NCBI RefSeq assembly: GCF_000143825.1
Contig: NZ_CM000961.1
Coordinates: 1,695,448-1,759,447, forward strand
Direction of reading: 5' to 3'
From: Corynebacterium genitalium ATCC 33030
GTDB lineage: Bacteria; Actinomycetota; Actinomycetes; Mycobacteriales; Mycobacteriaceae
DNA: 64,000 bases
The translations under genes were made by a program, and so were the position numbers. The notes beneath the pieces were generated by a model that did no database searches, was not told the origin of the DNA, and worked only from the letters and a program-made list of their open reading frames with translations. This document shows, piece after piece, positions 45,235 through 54,426 of the stretch (positions are counted from its first letter, which is position 1; the number at the start of each line of letters is the position of its first letter).

Positions 45235-46635
45235 ATGTCCGACAAACCGTACCGCCCCGCAGGTAACCGCCACCATGTCGTGATCATTGGTTCCGGCTTC
45301 GGTGGCCTTTTTGCCGCACGCGAACTCGACGGCGCTGACGTTGACGTCACGCTGATTAGCCGCACCAACTTCCACCTCTTCCCGCCGCTGCTCTACCAGG
45401 TGGCCACGGGCATTCTCGGCTCGGGCGAGATTGCTACCTCCACCCGCCAGATCCTGGGCAAGCAGAAGAACACCGACATCATGCGCGGCGATGTCACCGA
45501 CATCGACCTCGACGCTAAGACGGTCACCTGCAAAGAGGGTCCGTACACCTACACCTACGAATACGACTCTCTCATCGTCGCCGCCGGTGCCGGCCAGTCC
45601 TACTTTGGCAACGACCACTTCGCCGAGTTCGCCCCCGGACTCAAGACGCTCGACCACGCGCTGGAGATCCGCTCCCGCCTCGTCACCGCGTTCGAGCGCG
45701 CCGAAGTCACCGAGGACCCGGCCGAGCGCGAGCGCCTGCTCACCTTCGTCATCGTCGGTGCGGGCCCGACCGGTGTCGAGCTCGCCGGCCAGATCGCCGA
45801 GATGGCGCACCGCAGCTTCCGCAACGAGTACTCGCACTTCCGCCCCTCCTCCGCCAAGATCATTCTTCTCGACGGCGCACCCCAGGTCCTCCCGCCCTTC
45901 GGCAAGCGCCTCGGCCGCAAGGCGCAGCGCGAGCTCGAACGCATCGGCGTGACGGTCCACCTCAACTCGATGGTGACCAACATCGACGAGACCTCGGTGA
46001 CCTACAAGGACATGGAGACCGAGGAAGAGACGACGATCGAGTCCTACACCAAGATCTGGTCCGCGGGTGTGGCCGCTTCCCCGCTGGGCAAGCTCGTCGC
46101 CGACCAGGCCGGCCTCGAGGTCGACCGTGCCGGCAAGGTCCCGGTGAACAAGGACCTTTCCGTGGGCGACCACCGCAATGTCTTCGTCGTCGGCGACATG
46201 ATGAATTTGGACAAGCTGCCGGGCCTGGCTCAGGTGGCGATCCAGACCGGTGAGTACGCGGCTAAGGCGATCAAGGATGGCGTGGAGAATGACCAGGAGC
46301 CGGACCAGCGCGAGCCGTTTGAGTACTTCGACAAGGGCTCCATGGCCATCGTTTCGCGCTTCCACGCCGTGGTGAAGATGGGCAAGGTAGAAATCGCCGG
46401 CTTCCTGGGCTGGATCATGTGGCTGCTCGTCCACGTGTCCTTCCTCGTGTCCAAGCGCAACCGCATCGTGTCTATGTTCACCTGGACGCTCAACGCCCTG
46501 TCCCCCAAGCGCTACAACCTCGCCGCGACCCAGCAGCAAATGCACGGCCGCACTGCCCTGCTGAACCTGGAGAAGTACGCCGCGGAGGAGGCTGAGCACC
46601 TCGTCGAGGTGCGTGACACCAACGGCGAGAACTAA
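45235..46635 (+). CDS. ndh: Type II NADH dehydrogenase
   Basis: Single-subunit, non-proton-pumping NADH:menaquinone oxidoreductase at the membrane. 466 aa with two Rossmann motifs: VVIIGSGFGGLFAARELDG (FAD) and FVIVGAGPTGVELAGQIAEM (NADH). Also present are NFHLFPPLLYQVATG, the quinone-binding LAQVAIQTGEYAAKAI segment after FVVGDMM, and a C-terminal membrane-binding helix region (GFLGWIMWLLVHVSFLVSKRNR). AAAAGGAG lies 8 nt before the ATG. Confidence 0.97.
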   Translation: MSDKPYRPAGNRHHVVIIGSGFGGLFAARELDGADVDVTLISRTNFHLFPPLLYQVATGILGSGEIATSTRQILGKQKNTDIMRGDVTDIDLDAKTVTCKEGPYTYTYEYDSLIVAAGAGQSYFGNDHFAEFAPGLKTLDHALEIRSRLVTAFERAEVTEDPAERERLLTFVIVGAGPTGVELAGQIAEMAHRSFRNEYSHFRPSSAKIILLDGAPQVLPPFGKRLGRKAQRELERIGVTVHLNSMVTNIDETSVTYKDMETEEETTIESYTKIWSAGVAASPLGKLVADQAGLEVDRAGKVPVNKDLSVGDHRNVFVVGDMMNLDKLPGLAQVAIQTGEYAAKAIKDGVENDQEPDQREPFEYFDKGSMAIVSRFHAVVKMGKVEIAGFLGWIMWLLVHVSFLVSKRNRIVSMFTWTLNALSPKRYNLAATQQQMHGRTALLNLEKYAAEEAEHLVEVRDTNGEN

Positions 46636-46654
46636 GCTCGCTCTTCTTCTCCCC

Positions 46655-46695
46655 TACGCCCGCCCCCGGTTCCCCCGAATCCGGCGGCGGGCGTA
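46655..46695 (+). terminator. Hairpin after ndh
   Basis: TACGCCCGCC (46655-46664) pairs with GGCGGGCGTA (46686-46695) across a 21-nt loop that itself contains CCGG/CCGG. No clear U-tract follows, so termination may be weak or Rho-assisted. Confidence 0.45.
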
Positions 46696-46744
46696 TGATT
46701 CTGCCCGTTCATCCAGTTGATACATCTGCCCGAAGGGGGTTGCC

Positions 46745-47818
46745 TTGGTACCGAAGAACCCGCTTTCCCTGGGAAAGTCGAAGCAGACAGAAAAGGCGAC
46801 CCAGAAACCTATCCCTGTCCCGGTGGAACGTTCGATCGACTTCTGCCGCGTGATTGTGGATGGTCAACTTGAACCTGGCAGCTGCCACTACTCCACCGCT
46901 CTCAAGAAAGTGAATGAAGCTGAGAGCGGCTACGTGTGGTTGTCCCTCCGCGAGCCCAACGTGGAGCAGATGGAGAAGGTCGCCGAAGAGTTCGGCATTC
47001 ACGATCTCATTGTGGAAGATGCCGTGAGCGCCCATCAACGCCCGAAGGTGGAACGCTACAACAATCAGCTGTTTCTGGTCATCCGCACGATTGAGTACCG
47101 CGACGACGAAGAGGTCACTGACCTGCGCGAGATCATCTCGACCGGTGAAGTGCAGATGCTCATCGGCGAGAACTTCGTGATCACAATCCGCCACAACGCG
47201 GAGCTTCCGAACCTCACTCAGGAGCTTGTCGAAGACCCGGAGATTTCCGCGCTGGGACCCGCTGCCGTCGCCTGGAAGGTCGCAGACCACGTCGTAGAGA
47301 ACTACGCCATGATCACGACCTTCCTCCGCGAAGACGTCGATGAGCTGGAGAACGAAGTCTTCACTCCGCGCCGGCAGATCAACATCGACAAGATCTACTC
47401 CTACAAGCGTGAGATCTTGGAGATGCGCCACGCGATTGACCCGCTGGGTCCCGCGTTGAAGACAGGACTGAACCTGCACAAGGACCTGTTGAGCAAGCAG
47501 ATCCGCTCTTACCTGCGTGACGTGCAGGACAACGCGATGATTGTCACCGACAACGTCAACGGATTCGATGAGCGGCTTTCCTCGCTTCTCGACGCGTCCG
47601 TGGCCAAGGTGAGCATGCAGCAGAACTCCGACATGCGCACGATCTCAGCCGTGGTGGGAATGGCGGCCCTTCCGACGATGATCGCCGGAATCTACGGCAT
47701 GAACTTCGAGTACATGCCAGAGCTGTCGTGGCGCTATGCGTATCCGGTTGTCTTAGTGGTGATGTTCGGCTCCATCGTGGCCATGTACTGGTGGTTCCGC
47801 CGGAACAACTGGCTCTAA
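46745..47818 (+). CDS. corA: CorA-family Mg2+/Co2+ transporter
   Basis: A 357-aa pentameric divalent-cation channel. A large cytosolic domain (VWLSLREPNVEQMEKVAEEFGIHDLIVEDAV, RYNNQLFLVIRT, LIGENFVITIRH) precedes the long stalk helix and two C-terminal membrane helices with the signature YGMNFEYMPEL (GMN selectivity motif), followed by a basic tail. The start is probably TTG 46745, after GAAGGGGGTTG, though GTG 46748 is possible. No M-box-like leader was seen in the 109-bp gap to ndh. Confidence 0.94.
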   Translation: MVPKNPLSLGKSKQTEKATQKPIPVPVERSIDFCRVIVDGQLEPGSCHYSTALKKVNEAESGYVWLSLREPNVEQMEKVAEEFGIHDLIVEDAVSAHQRPKVERYNNQLFLVIRTIEYRDDEEVTDLREIISTGEVQMLIGENFVITIRHNAELPNLTQELVEDPEISALGPAAVAWKVADHVVENYAMITTFLREDVDELENEVFTPRRQINIDKIYSYKREILEMRHAIDPLGPALKTGLNLHKDLLSKQIRSYLRDVQDNAMIVTDNVNGFDERLSSLLDASVAKVSMQQNSDMRTISAVVGMAALPTMIAGIYGMNFEYMPELSWRYAYPVVLVVMFGSIVAMYWWFRRNNWL

Positions 47819-47826
47819 CCCAGCTG

Positions 47827-48264
47827 TTAGGCCATCACCATGGTGCGCAGGGTGGTAATCGCGACGATCTTGCCCCCCTGCTTCATCTCGATGCGCCAGA
47901 TCTGGGTGCGCCGGCCCAGGTGGACGGGCGATGCTTCAGCCTCAATCGTGCCGGAAGTGACGCTGCGGATCAGATCCGTGTTGTTGTTCATGCCCACAAC
48001 GGGCGCGCCCGCGGCGGCGTACCCAGCGTAAGAGCCCATGCTCTCTCCGATGGCGCAGAACACCCCACCGTTGACCTGGCCGGCGGGTTGGTGGTGGCGC
48101 GGGTCCGCTTCCACCGTCGCGGTGATCTTCTCCGGGCCGAAAGCGGTGAAGTGCAGCCCGATGAAGCTGTCGAATTCGACGTGGTGAGCGTTCAGGTACG
48201 CCAGTTCGTCGTCGGTGAGCTGACGGTCGCGTAGTTCCATGAGTTTGCTGAAATCCATCTCCAT
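47827..48264 (-). CDS. PaaI-type hotdog thioesterase
   Basis: A 145-aa single hotdog-fold acyl-CoA thioesterase: HHQPAGQVNGGVFCAIGESMGSYAG (helix with the catalytic Glu region), NNNTDLIRSVTSGTIEAEASPVHLGRRTQIW, and AITTLRTMVMA. The substrate is unknown; related corynebacterial and mycobacterial proteins are annotated as PaaI-type. TAAAAT at 48078-type spacing is replaced here by ATTTTA at 48273-48278 on the plus strand, 8 nt before ATG 48264. It is divergent from gnd, as in C. glutamicum. Confidence 0.9.
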   Translation of the reverse strand: MEMDFSKLMELRDRQLTDDELAYLNAHHVEFDSFIGLHFTAFGPEKITATVEADPRHHQPAGQVNGGVFCAIGESMGSYAGYAAAGAPVVGMNNNTDLIRSVTSGTIEAEASPVHLGRRTQIWRIEMKQGGKIVAITTLRTMVMA

Positions 48265-48385
48265 GGCCAGAGATTTTACCAACGAAACTAGATCGCGTGC
48301 GCGGTTATAGATCTGTTTGTATTTAAAGGGTTCTTATATGGCCCATCGCCTGCGTAGGACCGACTGGCCTGCGTATGCTTTGGGC

Positions 48386-49843
48386 ATGACTAACGAGAAT
48401 CTTGCGCAGATCGGCGTCGTGGGCATGGCTGTGATGGGCTCCAACTTGGCCCGCAACTTCGCCTCCCGCGGCCACACGGTAGCTATCTACAACCGCTCCC
48501 CCGAGAAGACCCGCGCCGTCATGGAGCAGCACGGCCACGAAGGCAACTTCATCCCTTCGGAGTCCATTGAGGACTTCGTTGCGTCTTTGGAACGCCCGCG
48601 CAAGGCAGTCATCATGGTGCAGGCCGGTGCCGGCACCGATGCAGTGATCGATCAGCTCGTCGAGGCCATGGACGAGGGCGACATCATTATCGACGGCGGA
48701 AACGCTCTGTTCACCGACACCATCCGCCGCGAGAAAGAGGTCGCAGCGAAGGGCCGCCACTTCGTCGGCGCGGGCATCTCCGGTGGCGAGGAGGGCGCCT
48801 TGAAGGGGCCGTCGATCATGCCGGGTGGCCCGAAAGAGTCGTGGGAGACCCTCGGTCCTCTGCTGGAATCCATCGCTGCTGAAGTCGATGGCGTGCCGTG
48901 CGTGACTCACATCGGCCCTGACGGTGCTGGTCACTTTGTGAAGATGGTCCACAACGGCATCGAGTATGCCGACATGCAGGTCATCGGCGAGGCTTACCAC
49001 CTGCTGCGTTACGCGGCGGGCATCGAGCCGGCTGAGATGGCAGACATCTTCGCCGAGTGGAACCAGGGTGATCTGGACTCGTACCTCATCGAGATCTCTG
49101 CAGAGGTGCTGCGCCAGGTCGATGCGAGGACGGGCAAGCCGCTGGTGGACGTCATTGTCGACGCCGCTGGCCAGAAAGGCACCGGCCGCTGGACTGTGAA
49201 GGAAGCACTCGACCTTGGCGTGCCCACAACGGGGATTGGGGAGGCCGTCTTCGCCCGCGCCCTGTCCTCGGCGCTGGCGCAGCGCCAGGCCGTCCAGGAC
49301 ACGGGTTTGCCGTCGGGTGAGGTCACGTTGCTGGAGACGCTCGGCGTCGATAAGCAGCAGTTCGTTGAAGATGTCCGCCGCGCCCTGTACGCCTCCAAGC
49401 TTGTGGCCTACGCGCAGGGCTTCGACGAGATCAACGCCGGCTCCCAGGAGTACGGCTGGGGCATTAAGCCGCAAGACCTCGCGACGATCTGGCGCGGTGG
49501 CTGCATTATCCGCGCGAAGTTCCTCAACCGCATCACCGAGGCGTACAACAACGACCCGCAGCTGCCGTCGCTTTTGCTCGACCCTTACTTCAAGTCTGAG
49601 CTGGAGAAGGGCCTTGTCGATTCCTGGCGTCGTGTGGTCATCATTGCCACCCAGTTGGGTCTGCCGATCCCGGTGTTCGCCTCAAGCCTGTCCTACTACG
49701 ACTCGCTGCGCGCGGAGCGCCTACCGGCTGCTCTCATCCAGGGCCAGCGCGATTTCTTCGGCGCCCACACCTACAAGCGCGTGGACATGGAGGGCACCTA
49801 CCACACCACGTGGTCCGGTGAGCGTGAGGAAATCACGTACTAG
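48386..49843 (+). CDS. gnd: 6-Phosphogluconate dehydrogenase (decarboxylating)
   Basis: NADP-dependent oxidative pentose-phosphate enzyme, 485 aa. N-terminal Rossmann motif IGVVGMAVMGSNLARNFASRGHTVAIYNRSPEK, IIDGGNALFTDTIRRE, GAGISGGEEGALKGPSIMPGG, KMVHNGIEYADMQVI with the catalytic Lys, and the C-terminal NADP-contacting tail including HTYKRVDMEG. TATGCT at 48374-48379 lies 6 nt before ATG 48386, giving a leaderless start; upstream in-frame codons back to 48317 are not family-like. Confidence 0.97.
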   Translation: MTNENLAQIGVVGMAVMGSNLARNFASRGHTVAIYNRSPEKTRAVMEQHGHEGNFIPSESIEDFVASLERPRKAVIMVQAGAGTDAVIDQLVEAMDEGDIIIDGGNALFTDTIRREKEVAAKGRHFVGAGISGGEEGALKGPSIMPGGPKESWETLGPLLESIAAEVDGVPCVTHIGPDGAGHFVKMVHNGIEYADMQVIGEAYHLLRYAAGIEPAEMADIFAEWNQGDLDSYLIEISAEVLRQVDARTGKPLVDVIVDAAGQKGTGRWTVKEALDLGVPTTGIGEAVFARALSSALAQRQAVQDTGLPSGEVTLLETLGVDKQQFVEDVRRALYASKLVAYAQGFDEINAGSQEYGWGIKPQDLATIWRGGCIIRAKFLNRITEAYNNDPQLPSLLLDPYFKSELEKGLVDSWRRVVIIATQLGLPIPVFASSLSYYDSLRAERLPAALIQGQRDFFGAHTYKRVDMEGTYHTTWSGEREEITY

Positions 49844-49869
49844 CCCGGTAGGGCTGTACACTTCATCCG

Positions 49870-51096
49870 ATGCCCACATTCTCTGATCTCGGCCTGCCCC
49901 GCCCCATCGTCAACGTTCTCACGAAACAAGGAATCGAGGAACCCTTCCCAATCCAGGAAGCGGCGATCCCCGCTGTTCTCGACGGACGGGATGTGCTTGG
50001 GCGCGGGCCGACGGGCTCGGGTAAGACTTTTGCCTTCGGGCTACCGATGCTGGCGCTGCTCGCCGGTTCCCCGTCCAAACCCGGCCACCCGCGCGGCCTC
50101 GTCCTCGCCCCCACCCGTGAGCTCGCAGCGCAGATCCGCCAGCGACTCGACGATCCTGCTGCTGCCGCTGGTCTGCGTGTGCTCGAGGTTGTGGGCGGGG
50201 TGAACATCAACAACCACATTCGTTCGCTCGCAGCGCCAGTGGACCTGCTCGTCGCTACGCCCGGACGCGCCCAGGACCTGATCAACCAGGGCAAGCTCAG
50301 CTTCGATTCCGTCGCCGTCACAGCGATTGACGAGGCTGACCAGATGGCCGACATGGGCTTTCTCCCCCAGGTCCGCAAGCTTGTCGACGCCACACCTGAA
50401 AACGGCCAGCGCCTACTGTTTTCGGCGACGCTGGACGGTGACGTGGAAAAGCTTGTGCAGCGGTACCTGACGGATCCTGTGACGCACTCGACGGCCCCTG
50501 CCCAGGCTGCCGTGGACACGATGCAGCACTACCAGCTGCTGGTGGGCAGCCGAGAGTCCAGGAACGAGATCGTGCCGCTCATCGCCGCGCGCGAGGGCAA
50601 GACCATCATGTTCATGCGCACGAAGCATGGCGTGGACCGGCAGGTGAAGAAGCTCCGTCGCGTCGGCATTGAGGCTCAGCCGCTCCACGGTGACAAGGGC
50701 CAGGGCGCACGCACCCGGGCTATCGAAGGATTCACAGACGGGTCTGTTCCTGTTTTGGTCGCAACCGATATCGCTGCACGCGGTATAGACATCAGCGACG
50801 TGTCCTTGGTCGTCCACATCGATCCCCCGGCCGAGCACAAGTCCTACCTGCACCGTGCCGGGCGCACCGCCCGCGCAGGCACGTCTGGCACTGTGGTGAC
50901 CTTGGTCATGGACGAACAGCGCAAAGAAGTCGATCAACTGCTCCGCAAAGCGGGCGTGGACGCGCAAAAGGTCCGCGTTACCCCGATGTCCGACGAGTTA
51001 GTTAAGATTACGGGCGCGCAGGAGCCCCACGGCCGCCCGCTACCGCCGCCCGGCCAACCGCAGACAACCAAGCGCTCCCGCGGGAAACGGCGCTAA
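49870..51096 (+). CDS. DEAD-box RNA helicase
   Basis: A 408-aa two-domain RNA helicase: Q motif PFPIQEAAIPAVLDGRDVLG, Walker A GPTGSGKTFAFG, APTRELA, TPGR, DEAD-like box TAIDEADQMADMGF (IDEAD), SATLDG, then motif IV-VI MFMRTKHG, VATDIAARGIDISDVSLVVHID and HRAGRTARAG. A short basic C-terminus (TTKRSRGKRR) probably helps RNA binding. TACACT lies 7 nt before the ATG. A CNNM gene starts 11 bp downstream. Confidence 0.95.
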   Translation: MPTFSDLGLPRPIVNVLTKQGIEEPFPIQEAAIPAVLDGRDVLGRGPTGSGKTFAFGLPMLALLAGSPSKPGHPRGLVLAPTRELAAQIRQRLDDPAAAAGLRVLEVVGGVNINNHIRSLAAPVDLLVATPGRAQDLINQGKLSFDSVAVTAIDEADQMADMGFLPQVRKLVDATPENGQRLLFSATLDGDVEKLVQRYLTDPVTHSTAPAQAAVDTMQHYQLLVGSRESRNEIVPLIAAREGKTIMFMRTKHGVDRQVKKLRRVGIEAQPLHGDKGQGARTRAIEGFTDGSVPVLVATDIAARGIDISDVSLVVHIDPPAEHKSYLHRAGRTARAGTSGTVVTLVMDEQRKEVDQLLRKAGVDAQKVRVTPMSDELVKITGAQEPHGRPLPPPGQPQTTKRSRGKRR

Positions 51097-51107
51097 CAAC
51101 ACCACCT

Positions 51108-52490
51108 ATGGATCTTCTCATCTCTCTACTCGCCCTTTTGGGTTTTGTGCTGCTCACGGCCTCAACCGGTCTGTTTGTCGCCATCGAATTCGCGCTCACC
51201 GGCATGGAGCGCTCAACCGTGGACAACCATGTGCAGGAGAAGGGAGATAAGACCGCTCTGGCCGTTCAACGCGACCACAGCAACCTCTCTTTCGTCCTCT
51301 CGGGGGCGCAGCTGGGCATCACGCTGACTACTCTTGCGACTGGTTTTCTTGCAGAGCCGGTGCTGGCTCGCTTCTTCGGCCCCGCGCTCGAGCTCGTTGG
51401 GCTCAGTGAGTCCGCCTCGAGCGCCGTCGCCCTCATCCTCGCCCTCGTCGTGGCAACGACACTGTCCATGGTGTTCGGCGAGCTGGTACCGAAGAACATC
51501 GCGATTACTGAGCCGTTGGCCACGGCCCGTTTCGTCGTGCCGCCCGTCAATGCCTTCAACACGGTGTTCAAGTGGTTCATTAAGGCGATGAATGCATCGG
51601 CAAACTGGTTCGTGCGCAAGCTCGGGATTGAGCCGGCAGATGAGCTCGCCTCCGCCCGCTCAGGTCCTGAGTTGGGCGCTATGGTCCGCAGCTCCGCAGA
51701 AGCGGGTGGACTCGATGAGCAGACCGCCCGCATGATCGACCGCTCCCTTCAGTTCGGTGAGACCACCGCGGAAGAGGTCATGACGCCGCGGTCGACGGTC
51801 AAGTCCCTCGATGTCTCGGATACGGTAAATGACCTGATCGCGTTGGCGATGGAATCCGGCCACTCCCGCTTCCCTGTCCGCAACGGTGACCTGGATGACA
51901 CCGTGGGACTGGTTCACATCAAAGACGCGTTCTCGGTCGCCCGGGACCAACGCGCCACGACGCGGCTAGGCGATCTAGCCAAGCCGGTCAGCTACGTCCC
52001 CGGCACACTCGACGGAGATGCTGTTCTCGATCAAGTGCGTTCCGCCGGTTCACAGGTTGTGCTCGTTGCGGACGAGTACGGCGGCACCCAGGGCTTGGTC
52101 ACCATTGAAGACGTCGTCGAAGAAATCCTCGGCGAAGTCTACGACGAGTACGACGACCGCGAGTCCGAGCGCGACTTCCAGCGCTTCGGAAAGTCGTGGG
52201 AAGTCTCCGGCCTTGTACGCCTCGACGAACTGTCGGAGCGGATCAGTTACACCGCCCCTGACGGGCCGTATGAAACTCTTGGAGGGTTGATCATGGCCTC
52301 GCTCGGCCAAGTCCCCTCTGTCGGCGATACTGTGGTTCTCCCCCACCCTGCCCAAGATCTTTCGGAGGAGCTCGAGGAAGCGAACGCTGGCCGTTGGCTG
52401 GCTCGTGTGTCCATCATGGAGGGCCGTCGACTGGACAAAGCCATTCTGACGCCAATCTCCTCCGATGATATCGGGAGGTACCAGTCATGA
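51108..52490 (+). CDS. CNNM/CorC-family membrane protein with CBS and CorC_HlyC domains
   Basis: A 460-aa protein in the order DUF21/CNNM membrane domain (about residues 1-190, containing FVAIEFALTGMERSTVDNH and SMVFGELVPKNIAI), a pair of CBS domains (VMTPRSTVKSLDVSDTVNDLIALAMESGHSRFPV; VVLVADEYGGTQGLVTIEDVVEEILGE), and a C-terminal CorC_HlyC domain. Such proteins export or regulate Mg2+. It overlaps the next CNNM gene by 4 bp (ATGA), making a two-gene transporter pair. Confidence 0.93.
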   Translation: MDLLISLLALLGFVLLTASTGLFVAIEFALTGMERSTVDNHVQEKGDKTALAVQRDHSNLSFVLSGAQLGITLTTLATGFLAEPVLARFFGPALELVGLSESASSAVALILALVVATTLSMVFGELVPKNIAITEPLATARFVVPPVNAFNTVFKWFIKAMNASANWFVRKLGIEPADELASARSGPELGAMVRSSAEAGGLDEQTARMIDRSLQFGETTAEEVMTPRSTVKSLDVSDTVNDLIALAMESGHSRFPVRNGDLDDTVGLVHIKDAFSVARDQRATTRLGDLAKPVSYVPGTLDGDAVLDQVRSAGSQVVLVADEYGGTQGLVTIEDVVEEILGEVYDEYDDRESERDFQRFGKSWEVSGLVRLDELSERISYTAPDGPYETLGGLIMASLGQVPSVGDTVVLPHPAQDLSEELEEANAGRWLARVSIMEGRRLDKAILTPISSDDIGRYQS

Positions 52491-53536
52491 GCATCTGGAC
52501 TGCCACCATCCTCATCATCGCCCTGCTAGCTGCCAATGCCTTCTTCGTGGCCACGGAGTTCGCGCTCGTCTCGTCGAGACGCGATCGCCTCGAATCCATG
52601 ATCGCGCAGGGCAAGACCAGCGCACGGCGCGCTTTGGAAGCCACGGAGCATCTGTCGCTGTACTTGGCCGGCGCTCAGTTCGGCATCACTTTCGCCTCGC
52701 TCATTCTGGGTAAGGTCGCCGAACCTGCCATCGCGCATTTTTTGGAGGATCCTTTCACCAGCATCGGAGTGCCGGAGAACCTCCTGCACCCGATCTCGTT
52801 CGTCATCGCCCTGCTCATCATCACGATCCTCCACATCATCTTCGGCGAGATGATCCCGAAGAACATCGCGATCGCCGGGCCTGAAACGCTCGCTGTGTGG
52901 CTGACACCGGTGATGAATGTCTGGGTGAAGCTGACCCGGCCCTTGATCTTCGCGTTGAACGAGATCGCCCGCTGGACGCTCTACCTCTTCGGCATTGAGC
53001 AGCGCGACGAACTCGACGCCACAGTGGACCAGGAGCAGCTGGCCAACATGATCTGGGAGTCCCGGCAGGAAGGGCTTCTGGACGAAGAGGAGACCACCCG
53101 CCTTGCCTCTGCCCTGTCGTCCGAGTCGCGCAGCCTGCAGGAGGTGATGATCCCCATCGACAAGCTGGTGACCATCCCCTACTCCCGGCAAGGGATTCCT
53201 CTGCGCGTCCTTGAAAACGCTGTCCGTGAGACCGGATACTCGCGTTTCCCGGTGGAGGGCACCGATGGCGCACTGCTCGGGTACATCCACGTCAAGGACG
53301 TCCTCGACCTCCTCGACTCGGAGATGGAGAGCCCGGTCATCCCGTACAACCGCGTCCGTCGCTTGAGCATTGTCGACGGCTCCGGCAGCCTCGACGACGC
53401 GTTGACCGCAATGCACCGTCGCTCCGCTCACATGGCCCAGGTCCGCGACAACGGTGAGCTAGTGGGTGTTCTCGCGCTTGAGGACCTGATCGAGGAGTAC
53501 GTGGGCACCGTGACCGACTGGACCCATGAGCAATGA
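52487..53536 (+). CDS. CNNM-family membrane protein with CBS domains, shorter paralogue
   Basis: A 349-aa paralogue of the preceding protein: CNNM domain (NAFFVATEFALVSSRRDRLESM, LHIIFGEMIPKNIAIAGPE), then CBS domains (VMIPIDKLVTIPYSRQGIPLRVLENAVRETGYSRFPV and AQVRDNGELVGVLALEDLIEEYVGTV). It stops after the CBS pair and lacks the CorC_HlyC domain. It overlaps both neighbours by 4 bp, so the two membrane proteins may form a heteromer. Confidence 0.92.
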   Translation: MSIWTATILIIALLAANAFFVATEFALVSSRRDRLESMIAQGKTSARRALEATEHLSLYLAGAQFGITFASLILGKVAEPAIAHFLEDPFTSIGVPENLLHPISFVIALLIITILHIIFGEMIPKNIAIAGPETLAVWLTPVMNVWVKLTRPLIFALNEIARWTLYLFGIEQRDELDATVDQEQLANMIWESRQEGLLDEEETTRLASALSSESRSLQEVMIPIDKLVTIPYSRQGIPLRVLENAVRETGYSRFPVEGTDGALLGYIHVKDVLDLLDSEMESPVIPYNRVRRLSIVDGSGSLDDALTAMHRRSAHMAQVRDNGELVGVLALEDLIEEYVGTVTDWTHEQ

Positions 53537-54393
53537 TCTCGCTCGCGCGTGAGGAGTGGAGCGAACTCGCTGAAACCCACGAGAAGCGTGCCCGACAGTG
53601 GGTCGATCCGCACATAGCGCGGCGCAGCCGTGGTGAGAAGCATCCGATCTGGGATTTCCTCTTCGACTACTACCCTGTTCGCCCCACGCACCTCACGCGC
53701 TGGCACCCGGGCCTTGGCACGAAGCTTCTCGACGCGTCCGATGCCCCTCACACTTCATGGCGCGATTACCAGCGCGGCCCTGACGGAACAGTCACCCTCG
53801 ACGTCGAATCGTTCCTCGCCCGCCGGCGGTCCGATATGGAAAATATTCGGGTTCTGTTGCGCGCTATTGATCACAACCGCCCGCAGTTCGACTGCTTCGG
53901 TTTGCACGAATGGGCCATGGTCTACAACACCGGGCGACCCCGTCACGACGTTCCGTTGCGGTTGGGGCAACGGGGCACAGATGACGTGGTCAAGCAGCAC
54001 GATCTGAAGTGCACGCACTTTGACGCGTACCGCTTTTTCACTCCACCCGCGAAACCGCTCAATCTGACCGTGCTTGACTCTGCCACCCGCCCCGCGAATG
54101 ACCAGTGCGGATGCCTTCACGTGGGCATGGACCTGTACAAATGGGCGACCAAGATGGGCCCGCTTGTGCCCGGTGACCTCATGCTGGACTGCCTGGAGCT
54201 GGCGATGGATATTCGACTGCTGGACATGGAGGCCTCCCCGTATGACTGCCGCACGCTCGGCTTCGGGGTGGTCCCGATTGAGACGCCGGAGGGCAAAGCT
54301 GAGTACGTAGCAAAGCAGCGCGCGTTCTCTGCGCGAGCGGAACCTTTGCGAAATCAGCTGCTTCAACTTCTTGACGCTGCATTTACCCGATAA
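53533..54393 (+). CDS. Conserved actinobacterial protein of unknown function (286 aa)
   Basis: Soluble protein with no signal peptide. Recognisable stretches: WDFLFDYYPVRPTHLTRWHPG, FDCFGLHEWAMVYNTGRPRHDVPLRLG, LKCTHFDAYRFFTPPAKPLN, QCGCLHVGMDLYKWATKMGPLVPGDLMLDCLELAMDIR. Several Cys and His residues cluster in the middle (CFGLHEW, CTHFDAYRF, CGCLHVGMD) and could bind metal. Relatives are sometimes named 3-methyladenine DNA glycosylase, but I see no helix-hairpin-helix motif to support that. Its ATG overlaps the CNNM stop by 4 bp. Confidence 0.75.
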   Translation: MISLAREEWSELAETHEKRARQWVDPHIARRSRGEKHPIWDFLFDYYPVRPTHLTRWHPGLGTKLLDASDAPHTSWRDYQRGPDGTVTLDVESFLARRRSDMENIRVLLRAIDHNRPQFDCFGLHEWAMVYNTGRPRHDVPLRLGQRGTDDVVKQHDLKCTHFDAYRFFTPPAKPLNLTVLDSATRPANDQCGCLHVGMDLYKWATKMGPLVPGDLMLDCLELAMDIRLLDMEASPYDCRTLGFGVVPIETPEGKAEYVAKQRAFSARAEPLRNQLLQLLDAAFTR

Positions 54394-54426
54394 GCTGTCT
54401 ATCGTAACTATTGCGAAAGGCAGACC

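Noticed and set aside
46636..46744. Possible Mg2+ riboswitch before corA
   Set aside because: The gap is short and is mostly the ndh hairpin; no M-box core was recognisable.
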